The notes under the pieces are model-generated. The model searched no databases and was not told the DNA's origin. It saw nothing but the letters and a program-made list of their open reading frames with translations. This document shows positions 7,887 through 17,001 of a stretch of 64,000 nucleotides of DNA, piece after piece. The first letter of the stretch is position 1. Every line of letters starts with the position of its first letter. Origin of the DNA: Nocardioides litoris (GTDB lineage: Bacteria; Actinomycetota; Actinomycetes; Propionibacteriales; Nocardioidaceae). The DNA is taken from contig NZ_VDMR01000002.1 of NCBI RefSeq assembly GCF_006346315.1, positions 558,001 through 622,000 on the forward strand, written 5' to 3'. The translations under genes and the position numbers were made by a program.

Positions 7887-8036
7887 TAGGTTGGTCCCAA
7901 CAGCCCGTCCAGTCTTGCCTCGGGCTCCCGCGCAGGCCCTTCGGTCCCGCGCTCCTCCTTCGTGAGGCCGCTCATCACTCCCGCCGACCGGCGGGACAGC
8001 TTGGCGAGACACACCAACGTGAGCGATGTTCTGTGA
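7887..8036 (+). promoter_or_regulatory. Probable 5' leader of the DEAD-box helicase
   Basis: A -10-like TAGGTT (7887-7892) would start an RNA leader of about 130 bases before the helicase. The leader holds a perfect hairpin, TCCCGCC-gacc-GGCGGGA (7979-7996). It also holds a five-codon frame, GTG AGC GAT GTT CTG TGA (8019-8036), whose stop overlaps the helicase GTG. Long structured leaders are common for cold-inducible helicases. No strong -35 or Shine-Dalgarno site is visible. Confidence 0.35.
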
Positions 8037-9514
8037 CTTCCTTCTCCGACCTGTCCGTCCCCGCCGACCTCGTCGCCGTCCTGGCCGAGCGCGGCATCAC
8101 CGTCCCCACCCCCATCCAGGCCGCGACGCTGCCCGACTCCATGGCCGGCCGTGACGTGCTCGGCCGTGGCCGCACCGGCTCCGGCAAGACCTACGCCTTC
8201 CTGCTGCCGCTGGTCGCGCGGCTGACCGCCTCGGGCCGCAAGCCCGCCCCGGGCAAGCCCCGGGCGCTGATCCTGGCCCCCACACGCGAGCTGGTCGGCC
8301 AGATCCAGGAGTCGCTGGCCCCGCTGGCCGCGGCCGCGGGCCTGCGCACCCAGACCGTCTTCGGCGGCGTCGGCCAGAACCCGCAGGTCCAGGGCCTGCG
8401 CCGCGGCGTCGACATCGTGCTGGCCTGCCCCGGCCGCCTCGAGGACCTCATCGGCCAGGGCCACTGCGACCTCGGCTCCGTCGAGGTCACCGTGCTCGAC
8501 GAGGCCGACCACATGGCCGACCTGGGCTTCCTGCCCGCCGTGCGCCGGCTGCTCGACCGCACCCCGCGCGACGGGCAGCGGCTGCTGTTCTCGGCCACGC
8601 TCGACAACGCGATCGACGTGCTGGTCAAGCGGTTCCTGTCCCAGCCGAAGGTCCACGAGGCCGACTCGGCGCAGTCGCCCGTCTCGACCATGGACCACCA
8701 CGTGCTGCACCTCGCCCGCGAGCACCGGGTGCCGGTGCTGGTCGACCTGGCCTCCGCGCCCGGCCGCACGGTCGTCTTCACCCGCACCAAGCACGGCGCC
8801 AAGGCCCTGGCCCGCCAGCTCAACAAGGCCGGTGTCCCGAGCGTCGACCTGCACGGCAACCTCAGCCAGAACGCCCGCACCCGCAACATGGAGGCGTTCC
8901 ACTCCGGCCGCGCCACCACGCTCGTCGCCACCGACATCGCCGCCCGTGGCATCCACGTCGACGACGTGGCGCTGGTCGTCCACGCCGACCCGCCCACCGA
9001 GCACAAGGCCTACCTCCACCGCTCCGGTCGTACGGCGCGCGCCGGTGCCGCCGGCACGGTCGTCACCTTGATGACCGACGAGCAGGTCCGCGACGTGCGT
9101 CAGCTGACCCGCGCCGCGGGCATCAAGCCCACGCTGACCAAGCTGGCCGGCGCCTCCCACCCCGTGCTGGCCGAGCTCGCCCCCGGCGAGCGCGTGCTGG
9201 TGCCCGGCGGCCTCGAGATCGCCGCGTCCGGCCAGGAGCTGCAGGCGGCCTCCGCCGGCGGCGGCCGGGGCAACGGCCGCAACCGCTCGGGGGGCCGCAA
9301 CCGCTCCGGCGGCGGCCGCGGCGGCGCGAAGCCCTCTGGCCCCAAGGCGTCCTCCGGCGGCCCGAAGGCGTCCGGTGGCGCGGCCCCGTCCGGCGGCGGC
9401 GGCGGCGGTCGTCGGCGCCGCGGTGGCAACGGTGGCAGCGGTGGCGGCTCCGGTCGCCCCGCCGGTGGCAACGGCGGCCGGTCGCACTCGGCCGCGTCGT
9501 TCTCCAGCCGCTGA
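8033..9514 (+). CDS. DEAD-box ATP-dependent RNA helicase
   Basis: This 493-residue protein has the helicase core in order: Q motif (PTPIQAATLP), motif I (GRTGSGKT), Ia (APTRELV), II as DEAD (VLDEADHMADLGF), III (FSATL), then the C-terminal RecA domain with DIAARGIHVDDV and HRSGRTARAG. A tail of about 90 residues, rich in Gly, Arg, Ser and Lys with RSGGGRGG-type repeats, probably binds RNA. It is related to RhlE/CshA/DeaD and likely remodels structured RNA in ribosome assembly or mRNA decay, especially in the cold. GTG 8033 starts MTSFSDLSVP just before the Q motif; upstream codons of the same frame lack coding character. Confidence 0.92.
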   Translation: MTSFSDLSVPADLVAVLAERGITVPTPIQAATLPDSMAGRDVLGRGRTGSGKTYAFLLPLVARLTASGRKPAPGKPRALILAPTRELVGQIQESLAPLAAAAGLRTQTVFGGVGQNPQVQGLRRGVDIVLACPGRLEDLIGQGHCDLGSVEVTVLDEADHMADLGFLPAVRRLLDRTPRDGQRLLFSATLDNAIDVLVKRFLSQPKVHEADSAQSPVSTMDHHVLHLAREHRVPVLVDLASAPGRTVVFTRTKHGAKALARQLNKAGVPSVDLHGNLSQNARTRNMEAFHSGRATTLVATDIAARGIHVDDVALVVHADPPTEHKAYLHRSGRTARAGAAGTVVTLMTDEQVRDVRQLTRAAGIKPTLTKLAGASHPVLAELAPGERVLVPGGLEIAASGQELQAASAGGGRGNGRNRSGGRNRSGGGRGGAKPSGPKASSGGPKASGGAAPSGGGGGGRRRRGGNGGSGGGSGRPAGGNGGRSHSAASFSSR

Positions 9515-9536
9515 CCCCACCCAGCTCTCCCCGGTC

Positions 9537-9575
9537 GCCCGGGTCGCCGGACCTCACCCGTCCGGTGGCCCGGGC
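9537..9575. terminator. Bidirectional terminator hairpin
   Basis: GCCCGGGTCGCCGGAC pairs with GTCCGGTGGCCCGGGC with two mismatches across a seven-base loop. It lies between the convergent helicase and merR genes and can serve both. Confidence 0.65.
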
Positions 9576-9584
9576 GGCTGCGTC

Positions 9585-10292
9585 TCAGCGGCGTGACGCG
9601 CTCCGCGCCGCGCGAGCGACGGCGTTCTCGTACGCCGTGACCAGGCCGCCGACCGAGAGCGGCTTGAGCCGCTCCATCACCTCCTGGAACCGCTCGGACT
9701 CCAGCGAGCCGTAGCGCGGCGCCAGCTTGTCGAAGACGACCTCGTGCAGCTCCTCGGCCATCTGCCGGCCGTGGTCGAGGTAGACCGCGCGCGCCGCCTC
9801 GGCGACCTCCCGCGGAAAGCCCAGGTCGAGCAGCTGGACGCCGATGCCGAGCTGGGTGCGTGCGACCAGGAACCGCTCCCCGCGCCGTCGTACGACGCCG
9901 AGCGCGACGAGCGTGGCCACGTCCTCCTCCGACAGCGACCGTCCGGCGCGCTGCTCGAGCTCCTCGCGCTCCATGTCGACCGGGAGGTCGGCCTGCCAGG
10001 GCGCGAGCATGGTGCGGGCCAGGGCGATGTCCTCGGGCTCGGCGTCCTCGGGCAGGGCGCTGACGTAGCGCTCGATCGCGGCGAGGGTGAACCCGTGGGC
10101 CTGCAGCTCCTGGACGAGCTCGAGCCGGGCGACGTGCTCGGGGGTGTAGTAGCCGGAGCGGCCGCGGCGCAGCGGCGGGGGGACGAGCCCGCGCGAGGTG
10201 TAGAAGCGGACGTTGCGCACCGACAGGCCGACGCGCGTGCAGAGCTCGTCGAGCGTCATCAGCTCGTGGCCCGGCTTGTCGCTGGCTCCCAT
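9585..10292 (-). CDS. MerR-family transcriptional regulator
   Basis: This 235-residue protein has an N-terminal MerR winged helix (MTLDELCTRVGLSVRNVRFY, then YYTPEHVARLELVQEL) and a longer than usual C-terminal helical region. It has no metal-binding cysteines, so it probably senses an organic ligand such as an acyl-CoA. It is divergent from fadA. The shared region contains a dyad between a -35 and a -10 spaced by 19 bases, the classical arrangement for activation by MerR-type DNA distortion. It is therefore the likely regulator of fadA-fadB and of itself. Confidence 0.88.
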   Translation of the reverse strand: MGASDKPGHELMTLDELCTRVGLSVRNVRFYTSRGLVPPPLRRGRSGYYTPEHVARLELVQELQAHGFTLAAIERYVSALPEDAEPEDIALARTMLAPWQADLPVDMEREELEQRAGRSLSEEDVATLVALGVVRRRGERFLVARTQLGIGVQLLDLGFPREVAEAARAVYLDHGRQMAEELHEVVFDKLAPRYGSLESERFQEVMERLKPLSVGGLVTAYENAVARAARSASRR

Positions 10293-10334
10293 GGCACGTG
10301 ACCTCTCTCAACCGACGCCGTCGACCGGCATTCC

Positions 10335-10365
10335 TTGACGACAGTGACAGTATTGGTGTCACAAT
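10335..10365 (+). promoter_or_regulatory. MerR-type promoter and operator of fadAB
   Basis: -35 TTGACG (10335-10340) and -10 CACAAT (10360-10365) are separated by 19 bases. Between them lies the dyad GTGACA-N7-TGTCAC (10344-10349, 10357-10362). The 19-base spacer with the dyad inside is the hallmark of MerR-controlled promoters. The start site would lie about 60 bases before fadA. Confidence 0.7.
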
Positions 10366-10431
10366 CGCTCGTAGCAAGCACTCCCGGGGGAGCGTCGTGC
10401 CGCCCCGGACCGAGACACACCAAGGACGGTC

Positions 10432-11643
<1,212 letters not shown>

Positions 11644-11653
11644 GGCCCACGCC

Positions 11654-11693
11654 GGTCGAGCCGGGCGAGCGTCAGCGAGCCCGTGTCGAGACC
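11654..11693. repeat. REP-like element between fadA and fadB
   Basis: Begins GGTCGAGCCGGGCGAGCG and ends AGCCCGTGTCGAGACC. It is an imperfect dyad with an internal GCGAGCGTCAGCGAGC motif that recurs in related form at 14073. It sits inside the operon and may stabilise or attenuate the transcript. Confidence 0.55.
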
Positions 11694-11756
11694 ACCGCAG
11701 CCGATGCGCCCAGCGCGCCCCGACGACGTACGCCCAGACAGGAACCCAAGGAACAG

Positions 11757-13961
11757 ATGAGCACCGAGACCCAGACCGCCGTCCGCTACGACAAGGACGC
11801 CGACGGCATCGTCACCCTCACCCTGGACGACCCGAACCAGTCGGCCAACACCATGAACCGCCTCTACGTCGACTCGATGGCCGCCGCCGTCGCCAAGCTG
11901 TACGACGAGCACGCGGCCGACGAGGACGCCATCGCCGGCGTCGTGGTCGCCTCGGCCAAGAAGACCTTCTTCGCCGGCGGCGACCTCAAGAACATGGTCG
12001 AGGCCACCCCGGACGACGCGGGCGAGGTCTTCGCCCTGTGCGAGCGGGTCAAGGCCGGCCTGCGCAGGCTGGAGAAGTTCCCCAAGCCGGTCGTGGCCGC
12101 GATCAACGGCGCCGCGCTCGGCGGTGGCTACGAGATCACCCTGGCCACCCAGCACCGCATCGTCGTCGACGACCCGAAGGCCGTCGTCGGCCTGCCGGAG
12201 GTCAGCCTCGGCCTGCTGCCGGGTGGCGGCGGCGTGACCCGCGTCGTGCGCAAGTTCGGCCTGCAGGACGGCCTGATGACCGTGCTGCTGGAGGGCAAGC
12301 AGTTCAAGCCCGCCGACGCGCTGAAGAAGGGCCTGGTCGACGAGGTCGTCGCCACCCGCGAGGAGCTCGTCCCCGCCGCCAAGGCGTGGATCAAGGCCAA
12401 CCCCGAGGCCACCCTCAACCCGTGGGACGCCCCGGGCTACAAGATGCCCGGCGGCTCGCCGAAGTCGCCGGCGCTGGCGGGCTTCCTGCCGGCGTTCCCG
12501 GCCCTGCTGCGCAAGCAGACCAAGGGCGCGGTCTACCCCGCCGCCCGCGCGATCCTCTCCGCCGCGGTCGAGGGCGCGAGCCGCGACTTCGACACCGCCT
12601 CGCGCATCGAGAGCCGCTACCTGACCAACCTGGTCGTCAACCAGGGCTCGAAGAACATGATCCAGGCGTTCTTCTTCGACCTGCAGGCCATCAACTCCGG
12701 CAAGCTCCGCCCGCAGGGCACCGAGCCGTGGAAGGCCACCAAGGTCGGCGTCCTCGGCGCCGGCATGATGGGCGCCGGCATCGCCTACTCCTGCGCCCGC
12801 GCCGGCATGGAGGTCGTGCTCAAGGACATCTCGCAGGAGGCCGCCGACAAGGGCAAGGCCTACTCCGAGAAGCTCAACGACAAGGCCGTCAGCCGCGGCA
12901 AGCTCACCCCGGAGAAGTCCGAGGAGCTGCTCGGCCGCATCACCGCCACCGACGACTACGCCGACCTGGCCGGCTGCGACCTCGTCATCGAGGCCGTCTT
13001 CGAGGACCCGTCGCTGAAGCACCAGGTCTTCGCCGAGGCCGCCAAGCACGTCGACCCCGACGCGCTGCTGTGCTCCAACACGAGCACGCTGCCCATCACC
13101 GAGCTCGCCGAGGGCGTCGACCGCCCTGCCGACTTCATCGGCCTGCACTTCTTCAGCCCCGTCGACAAGATGCCGCTGGTCGAGATCATCAAGGGCAAGC
13201 AGACCTCCGACGAGGCGCTGGCCAAGGCCTACGACGTCGTCCAGCAGATCAAGAAGACGCCGATCGTCGTCAACGACAGCCGCGGCTTCTACACCTCGCG
13301 CGTCATCGGGTTCATGGTCAACGAGGGCCTGGCCATGCTCGCCGAGGGTGCCGCCCCGTGGAGCGTCGAGCGGGCCACCACCTCGGCCGGCTACCCCGCC
13401 GCGGTGCTGCAGCTGACCGACGAGCTCAACATGGAGCTGATGGCCAAGATCGCCAAGGCGACCCGCGAGGCCGCCGAGCGCGACGGCACGCCGTACGTCG
13501 AGCACCCGGGCACCGCCGTGGTGCAGAAGATGCTCGACGCCGGCCGCCCGGGCCGCCTGCGCGGCGCCGGCTTCTACGAGTACGAGGAAGGCAAGCGCAC
13601 CACGCTCTGGTCCGGCCTCACCGAGCTGTTCCCGACGGCCGAGGAGCAGATGCCGATCGAGGACATGCGCGACCGGATGCTGTTCGCCGAGGCCCTCGAG
13701 ACCGCCAAGTGCTTCGAGGAGGGCGTCATCGAGTCGGCCGCCGCGGCCAACATCGGCTCGATCATGGGCATCGGCTTCCCGCCCATGACCGGCGGCGCCG
13801 CGCAGTTCATGACCGGCTACGAGCACCCCGTGACCGGCGAGATCGGCCTGCAGGCCTTCTGCCTGCGCGCCGACGAGCTGGCCAAGCTGTACGGCGAGCG
13901 CTTCGAGCCCACCCCGTGGCTGCGCGAGCTCGCCCAGTCCGGCGGGTCCTTCCCCGCCTGA
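11757..13961 (+). CDS. fadB: Enoyl-CoA hydratase / 3-hydroxyacyl-CoA dehydrogenase (FadB/FadJ type)
   Basis: This 734-residue bifunctional enzyme carries out the two middle steps of beta-oxidation. The crotonase domain fills about residues 1-300, with oxyanion-hole segment FFAGGDLKNM and active-site helix region NGAALGGGYEITLAT ... GLPEVSLGLLPGGGG. The dehydrogenase begins with an NAD fold at about 328 (VGVLGAGMMGAG); its catalytic His is in GLHFFSPVDKMPLVE, and two C-terminal helical domains follow. Partner of the upstream fadA thiolase. ATG 11757 has AAGGAA close upstream. A strong hairpin follows the gene and closes the operon. Confidence 0.94.
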   Translation: MSTETQTAVRYDKDADGIVTLTLDDPNQSANTMNRLYVDSMAAAVAKLYDEHAADEDAIAGVVVASAKKTFFAGGDLKNMVEATPDDAGEVFALCERVKAGLRRLEKFPKPVVAAINGAALGGGYEITLATQHRIVVDDPKAVVGLPEVSLGLLPGGGGVTRVVRKFGLQDGLMTVLLEGKQFKPADALKKGLVDEVVATREELVPAAKAWIKANPEATLNPWDAPGYKMPGGSPKSPALAGFLPAFPALLRKQTKGAVYPAARAILSAAVEGASRDFDTASRIESRYLTNLVVNQGSKNMIQAFFFDLQAINSGKLRPQGTEPWKATKVGVLGAGMMGAGIAYSCARAGMEVVLKDISQEAADKGKAYSEKLNDKAVSRGKLTPEKSEELLGRITATDDYADLAGCDLVIEAVFEDPSLKHQVFAEAAKHVDPDALLCSNTSTLPITELAEGVDRPADFIGLHFFSPVDKMPLVEIIKGKQTSDEALAKAYDVVQQIKKTPIVVNDSRGFYTSRVIGFMVNEGLAMLAEGAAPWSVERATTSAGYPAAVLQLTDELNMELMAKIAKATREAAERDGTPYVEHPGTAVVQKMLDAGRPGRLRGAGFYEYEEGKRTTLWSGLTELFPTAEEQMPIEDMRDRMLFAEALETAKCFEEGVIESAAAANIGSIMGIGFPPMTGGAAQFMTGYEHPVTGEIGLQAFCLRADELAKLYGERFEPTPWLRELAQSGGSFPA

Positions 13962-13984
13962 CGCCTGCCCGACGTCGTACGCCG

Positions 13985-14018
13985 ACCGGCCCGGTCCCCT
14001 CGTGGGGGCCGGGCCGGT
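13985..14018 (+). terminator. Strong hairpin after fadB
   Basis: ACCGGCCCGGTCCCC (13985-13999) and GGGGGCCGGGCCGGT (14004-14018) pair over all 15 positions, one of them a U-G wobble, with a TCGT loop. It lies 24 bases past the stop. No U-tract follows, as is usual in very high-GC actinobacteria. Confidence 0.8.
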
Positions 14019-14072
14019 GTCGTGTGCGGCAGCCCTCGGACCCGACTGGACCTGCGAGCATCGCGCCGGGGC

Positions 14073-14100
14073 TTCGAGGCTCGCTGCGCTCGCACCTCAG
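14073..14100. repeat. REP-like fragment
   Basis: TCGAGG-CTCGCTGCGCTCG-CACCTCAG: an outer GAGG/CCTC dyad around the CTCGCTGCGCTCG core. It lies between the fadB terminator and the end of the lipoprotein gene, and resembles the element at 11654. Confidence 0.45.
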
Positions 14101-14110
14101 CCGCCGAGGG

Positions 14111-14659
14111 TCACTCCGGCGGCGACGCACTCCGCGCGCACTCGGCCTGGGCGGTGCTCAGCTCGGCCACCGCCGGGTCGCTGGAGAAGTCGCCGACGAG
14201 CGTGGCGACCAGCGCCTCCCGCAGCCGCTCGGGGGTGATGGCCTCGGTGAGGCAGGCCGTGTAGGCCGCGGTGTCGACCTTGCCCTTGGACTGCGCGGCG
14301 AGCGCACGCGCCGAGGTCTCGACGTACGGCGTGCACGACTCCGACGCGTCGACCCACGCGCCGGCGGTGTCGACGTCGAGCTGGGGCGCGGAGGGCGGCA
14401 CGGTGCCGTCGTCCTGCACGAGCTCGGCCTCGACGAGCTGGTCGACCGACAGCCGGTCGAGCAGCGCGTCGGCGAAGCAGTCGGCGGCCGCGCCCTCCTC
14501 GGGCCCGGCGTCGGCGCCGGCGTACAGCGCCGCGAGGCCGGTGCGGACCGTGGCGCGGTCGGGCTCGACGTCGTCGTCCTGCTCGATGTCGGCGTCGCAC
14601 GCGCCGAGCAGGAGCGCCCCGAGCAGGGCGGCCAGCGGGACCGCGTGGGACAGGCGCAC
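14111..14659 (-). CDS. Hypothetical lipoprotein
   Basis: This 182-residue protein has a lipoprotein signal (short Arg start, hydrophobic stretch, lipobox LLGAC with the Cys at about residue 21), then an acidic linker DADIEQDDDVEPD. The mature part is mostly helical and contains three further Cys (DCFADAL, SCTPYVE, TACLTEAI), which suggests disulfides. I recognise no family. GTG 14659 has GAGGAT 7 bases upstream and so is probably leaderless; only 36 bases separate it from the divergent dehydrogenase gene. Confidence 0.7.
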   Translation of the reverse strand: MRLSHAVPLAALLGALLLGACDADIEQDDDVEPDRATVRTGLAALYAGADAGPEEGAAADCFADALLDRLSVDQLVEAELVQDDGTVPPSAPQLDVDTAGAWVDASESCTPYVETSARALAAQSKGKVDTAAYTACLTEAITPERLREALVATLVGDFSSDPAVAELSTAQAECARSASPPE

Positions 14660-14666
14660 GACCGCG

Positions 14667-14688
14667 ATCCTCGCACGGCCACTACCGT
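14667..14688. promoter_or_regulatory. Back-to-back leaderless -10 elements
   Basis: On the minus strand GAGGAT (14672-14667) lies 7 bases before GTG 14659. On the plus strand TACCGT (14683-14688) lies 7 bases before GTG 14696. The two -10 elements are only 10 bases apart, so the -35 region of each promoter must overlap the start of the other gene. Confidence 0.45.
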
Positions 14689-14695
14689 CGGCGAG

Positions 14696-15940
14696 GTGGA
14701 CTTCGCACCGTCACCCCGATCCGCCGAGCTGACCGAGCGCGTGCGCGCCTTCATCGACGAGGAGGTGACGCCGGTCGAGCGCGGCTACCACCGCGACCTC
14801 GCCGGTGCGCGCCGCGCGGGCACCGCCTGGCAGGTGCTGCCGGTGGTCGAGGAGCTCAAGGCGAAGGCGCGCGAGCGCGGCGTGTGGAACCTCTTCGCGC
14901 CCGCCGGCCACATGGGCCGCTTCGCCGCGGCGTACGGCGAGGGCCTGACCAACGTGGAGTACGCCCCCATCGCCGAGCTCACCGGCCGCTCGGGCCTGGC
15001 GCCGCTGGTGATGAACTGCAACGCGCCCGACACCGGCAACATGGAGGTGCTGCTCAAGTACGGCACCGAGCAGCAGCAGGACGAGTGGCTGGTGCCGCTG
15101 CTGGAGGGTCGCATCCGCAGCGCGTTCGCCATGACCGAGCCCGACGTGGCCTCCTCCGACGCCACCAACATGGCCGCCACCGCGGTCGTCGACGGTGACG
15201 AGGTCGTCGTCAACGGCCGCAAGTGGTGGACCTCCGGCATCGGCCACCCCGACTGCGCGGTGATGATCTTCATGGGGCTCACCGACCCCGACGCCGACCG
15301 CCACCACCGGCACTCGATGGTCCTCGTGCCCCGCGACGCCCCAGGCGTCGAGGTGGTGCGGCTGCTCTCGACCATGGGGTTCCAGGACGAGCCGCTCGGG
15401 CACGGCGAGGTCTCCTTCACCGACGTGCGGGTGCCGCTGGCCAACGTCATCGGCGGCCCCGGGGAGGCCTTCGCCATCGCCCAGGGCCGTCTCGGCCCCG
15501 GTCGCGTCCACCACTGCATGCGCCTGGTCGGCCTGGCCGAGATGGCCCTCGAGCTGGCCTGCCGGCGCTCGCTCGAGCGCACCGCGTTCGGCAAGCCGCT
15601 GGCCAACCTCGGCGGCAACCGCGAGCGCATCGCCGAGGCCCGCATCGCCATCGACTCCCTCCGCCTGCTGGTGCTGCACGCCGCCTGGAAGCTCGACCAG
15701 GGTGGGCCGCTCAACGCCCTCTCGGAGGTCGCCCAGATCAAGGTCGCCGCCCCCAACGTCGCCCAGCAGGTCATCGACATGGCCATCCAGCTCCACGGCG
15801 GCGGCGGACTGTCCGACGACCACCCGCTCGCCGGCGCCTGGACCACCGCCCGCGCCCTGCGCCTCGCCGACGGTCCCGACGAGGTCCACCGCGGGGTCGT
15901 GGCCCGCCTGGAGCTGATGAAGCACGGCGCCTCCCGGTGA
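14696..15940 (+). CDS. ACAD11-like acyl-CoA dehydrogenase
   Basis: This 414-residue flavoprotein is closest by motif to the dehydrogenase domain of eukaryotic ACAD10/ACAD11. It shares AMTEPDVASSDATN, NGRKWWTSGIG, QGRLGPGRVHHCMR and ALRLADGPDEVH. The next gene encodes the APH-type kinase that forms the other half of ACAD10/11, joined by a GTGA overlap. In that system, and in bacterial LvaC, the ACAD domain converts a phosphorylated 4-hydroxyacyl-CoA into an enoyl-CoA. By analogy this enzyme probably acts on 4-hydroxyacyl-CoA esters; ordinary acyl-CoA oxidation is the alternative. GTG 14696 (VDFAPSPRSAELTERV) has TACCGT 7 bases before it; upstream codons of the same frame antisense the lipoprotein gene. 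Confidence 0.87.
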   Translation: MDFAPSPRSAELTERVRAFIDEEVTPVERGYHRDLAGARRAGTAWQVLPVVEELKAKARERGVWNLFAPAGHMGRFAAAYGEGLTNVEYAPIAELTGRSGLAPLVMNCNAPDTGNMEVLLKYGTEQQQDEWLVPLLEGRIRSAFAMTEPDVASSDATNMAATAVVDGDEVVVNGRKWWTSGIGHPDCAVMIFMGLTDPDADRHHRHSMVLVPRDAPGVEVVRLLSTMGFQDEPLGHGEVSFTDVRVPLANVIGGPGEAFAIAQGRLGPGRVHHCMRLVGLAEMALELACRRSLERTAFGKPLANLGGNRERIAEARIAIDSLRLLVLHAAWKLDQGGPLNALSEVAQIKVAAPNVAQQVIDMAIQLHGGGGLSDDHPLAGAWTTARALRLADGPDEVHRGVVARLELMKHGASR

Positions 15941-17001
15941 CCACGCCCGACCCCCACAACCCCGCGCGGACGGTCCGCGACGAGGACGCCTTCGACGTCG
16001 AGGCCGTCGCGGCCTGGATCGGCCGCGGCCCGATCGCCGAGGTGCGCCAGTTCGCCGGCGGGGCGTCCAACCTCACCTACCGCCTGCAGTACGCCGACCA
16101 GCCGGCCCTCGTGCTGCGGCTGCCGCCCGCCGGCACCAAGGCCCGCGGCGCCCACGACATGGGCCGCGAGCACGACGTGCAGGCGGCGCTCGCACCCGTC
16201 TTCCCGCACGTGCCGGCGATGGTCGGCCACTGCACCGACGAGTCGGTCATCGGCAGCGAGTTCTACGTCATGGAGGAGGTCGAGGGCCTGGTCCCGCGCC
16301 AGGACTTCCCGGTCCCCGTCAGCCCCGAGCAGGCCTCGGCGCTGTGCGACACCGCCGTCGACACCCTCGTCGCGCTGCACGCCGTCGACGTGCAGGCCGT
16401 GCCCGCGCTGGCCGCCCTCGACCGCGGCGACGGGTACGTCGCCCGCCAGGTCGCCGGCTGGACCCGCCGCTTCGCCGACGCCCGCACCGACGACACCGGC
16501 GACTGGTCCGACGTGCTCGGCTGGCTGGCCGAGCACCAGCCCGGCGACGTACGCCGCGGCATGGTGCACAACGACTTCCGGCTCGACAACCTCGTCCTCG
16601 ACCCCGGCACCCTCGCCGTCCGCGCCGTGCTCGACTGGGAGATGGCCACCGTCGGCGACCCCCTGATGGACCTCGGCGGTGCGCTGGCCTACTGGGTGCA
16701 GGCCGACGACGACGAGGTCTTCCAGCTCTTCCGGCGCCAGCCGACCACCACGCCCGGCACGTGGACCCGCGACGAGGTCGTCGCCGCCTACCTCGAGCGC
16801 TCCGGCCTCGCGCTGCCCGCGCCCGGCTGGCTGTTCTACGAGGTCTTCGGGCTGTTCCGGCTGGCGGTGATCGCCCAGCAGATCTGGTACCGCTACGTCC
16901 ACGGCCAGACCACCAACGAGGCCTTCGCCGTCCTCGGGCCCGCCGTCGGCTACCTCGAGACCCGCTGCCGGCGGCTCCTCGCCGGACGGGGGAGCGCCTG
17001 A
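15937..17001 (+). CDS. APH-type phosphotransferase, ACAD10/11 kinase-domain homologue (LvaA-like)
   Basis: This 354-residue protein-kinase-fold phosphotransferase has the catalytic loop HNDFRLDN (HxDxxxxN) and the metal-binding LDWEMATVGDPLMDL. The N-terminal FAGGASNLTYRL and middle VIGSEFYVMEEVEG are the landmarks of the ACAD10/11 kinase half; mycobacterial FadE36 is of this type. In P. putida, LvaA of this family phosphorylates 4-hydroxyvaleryl-CoA so that the partner dehydrogenase can remove the phosphate. The overlap with the ACAD gene (GTGA, 4 bases) and with the phosphatase gene (1 base) predicts stoichiometric expression. I see no LvaB-like small subunit. Confidence 0.85.
   Translation: MTTPDPHNPARTVRDEDAFDVEAVAAWIGRGPIAEVRQFAGGASNLTYRLQYADQPALVLRLPPAGTKARGAHDMGREHDVQAALAPVFPHVPAMVGHCTDESVIGSEFYVMEEVEGLVPRQDFPVPVSPEQASALCDTAVDTLVALHAVDVQAVPALAALDRGDGYVARQVAGWTRRFADARTDDTGDWSDVLGWLAEHQPGDVRRGMVHNDFRLDNLVLDPGTLAVRAVLDWEMATVGDPLMDLGGALAYWVQADDDEVFQLFRRQPTTTPGTWTRDEVVAAYLERSGLALPAPGWLFYEVFGLFRLAVIAQQIWYRYVHGQTTNEAFAVLGPAVGYLETRCRRLLAGRGSA

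Noticed and set aside
6455..8032. Very long open frame running into the helicase from the left
   Set aside because: It overlaps the CPBP and NmrA-type genes in other frames and shows only Arg/Pro/Ala-rich composition; a high-GC shadow.
12038..14695. Open frame through fadB into the dehydrogenase gene
   Set aside because: Shadow of fadB and of the antisense of the lipoprotein gene; no domain before GTG 14696.
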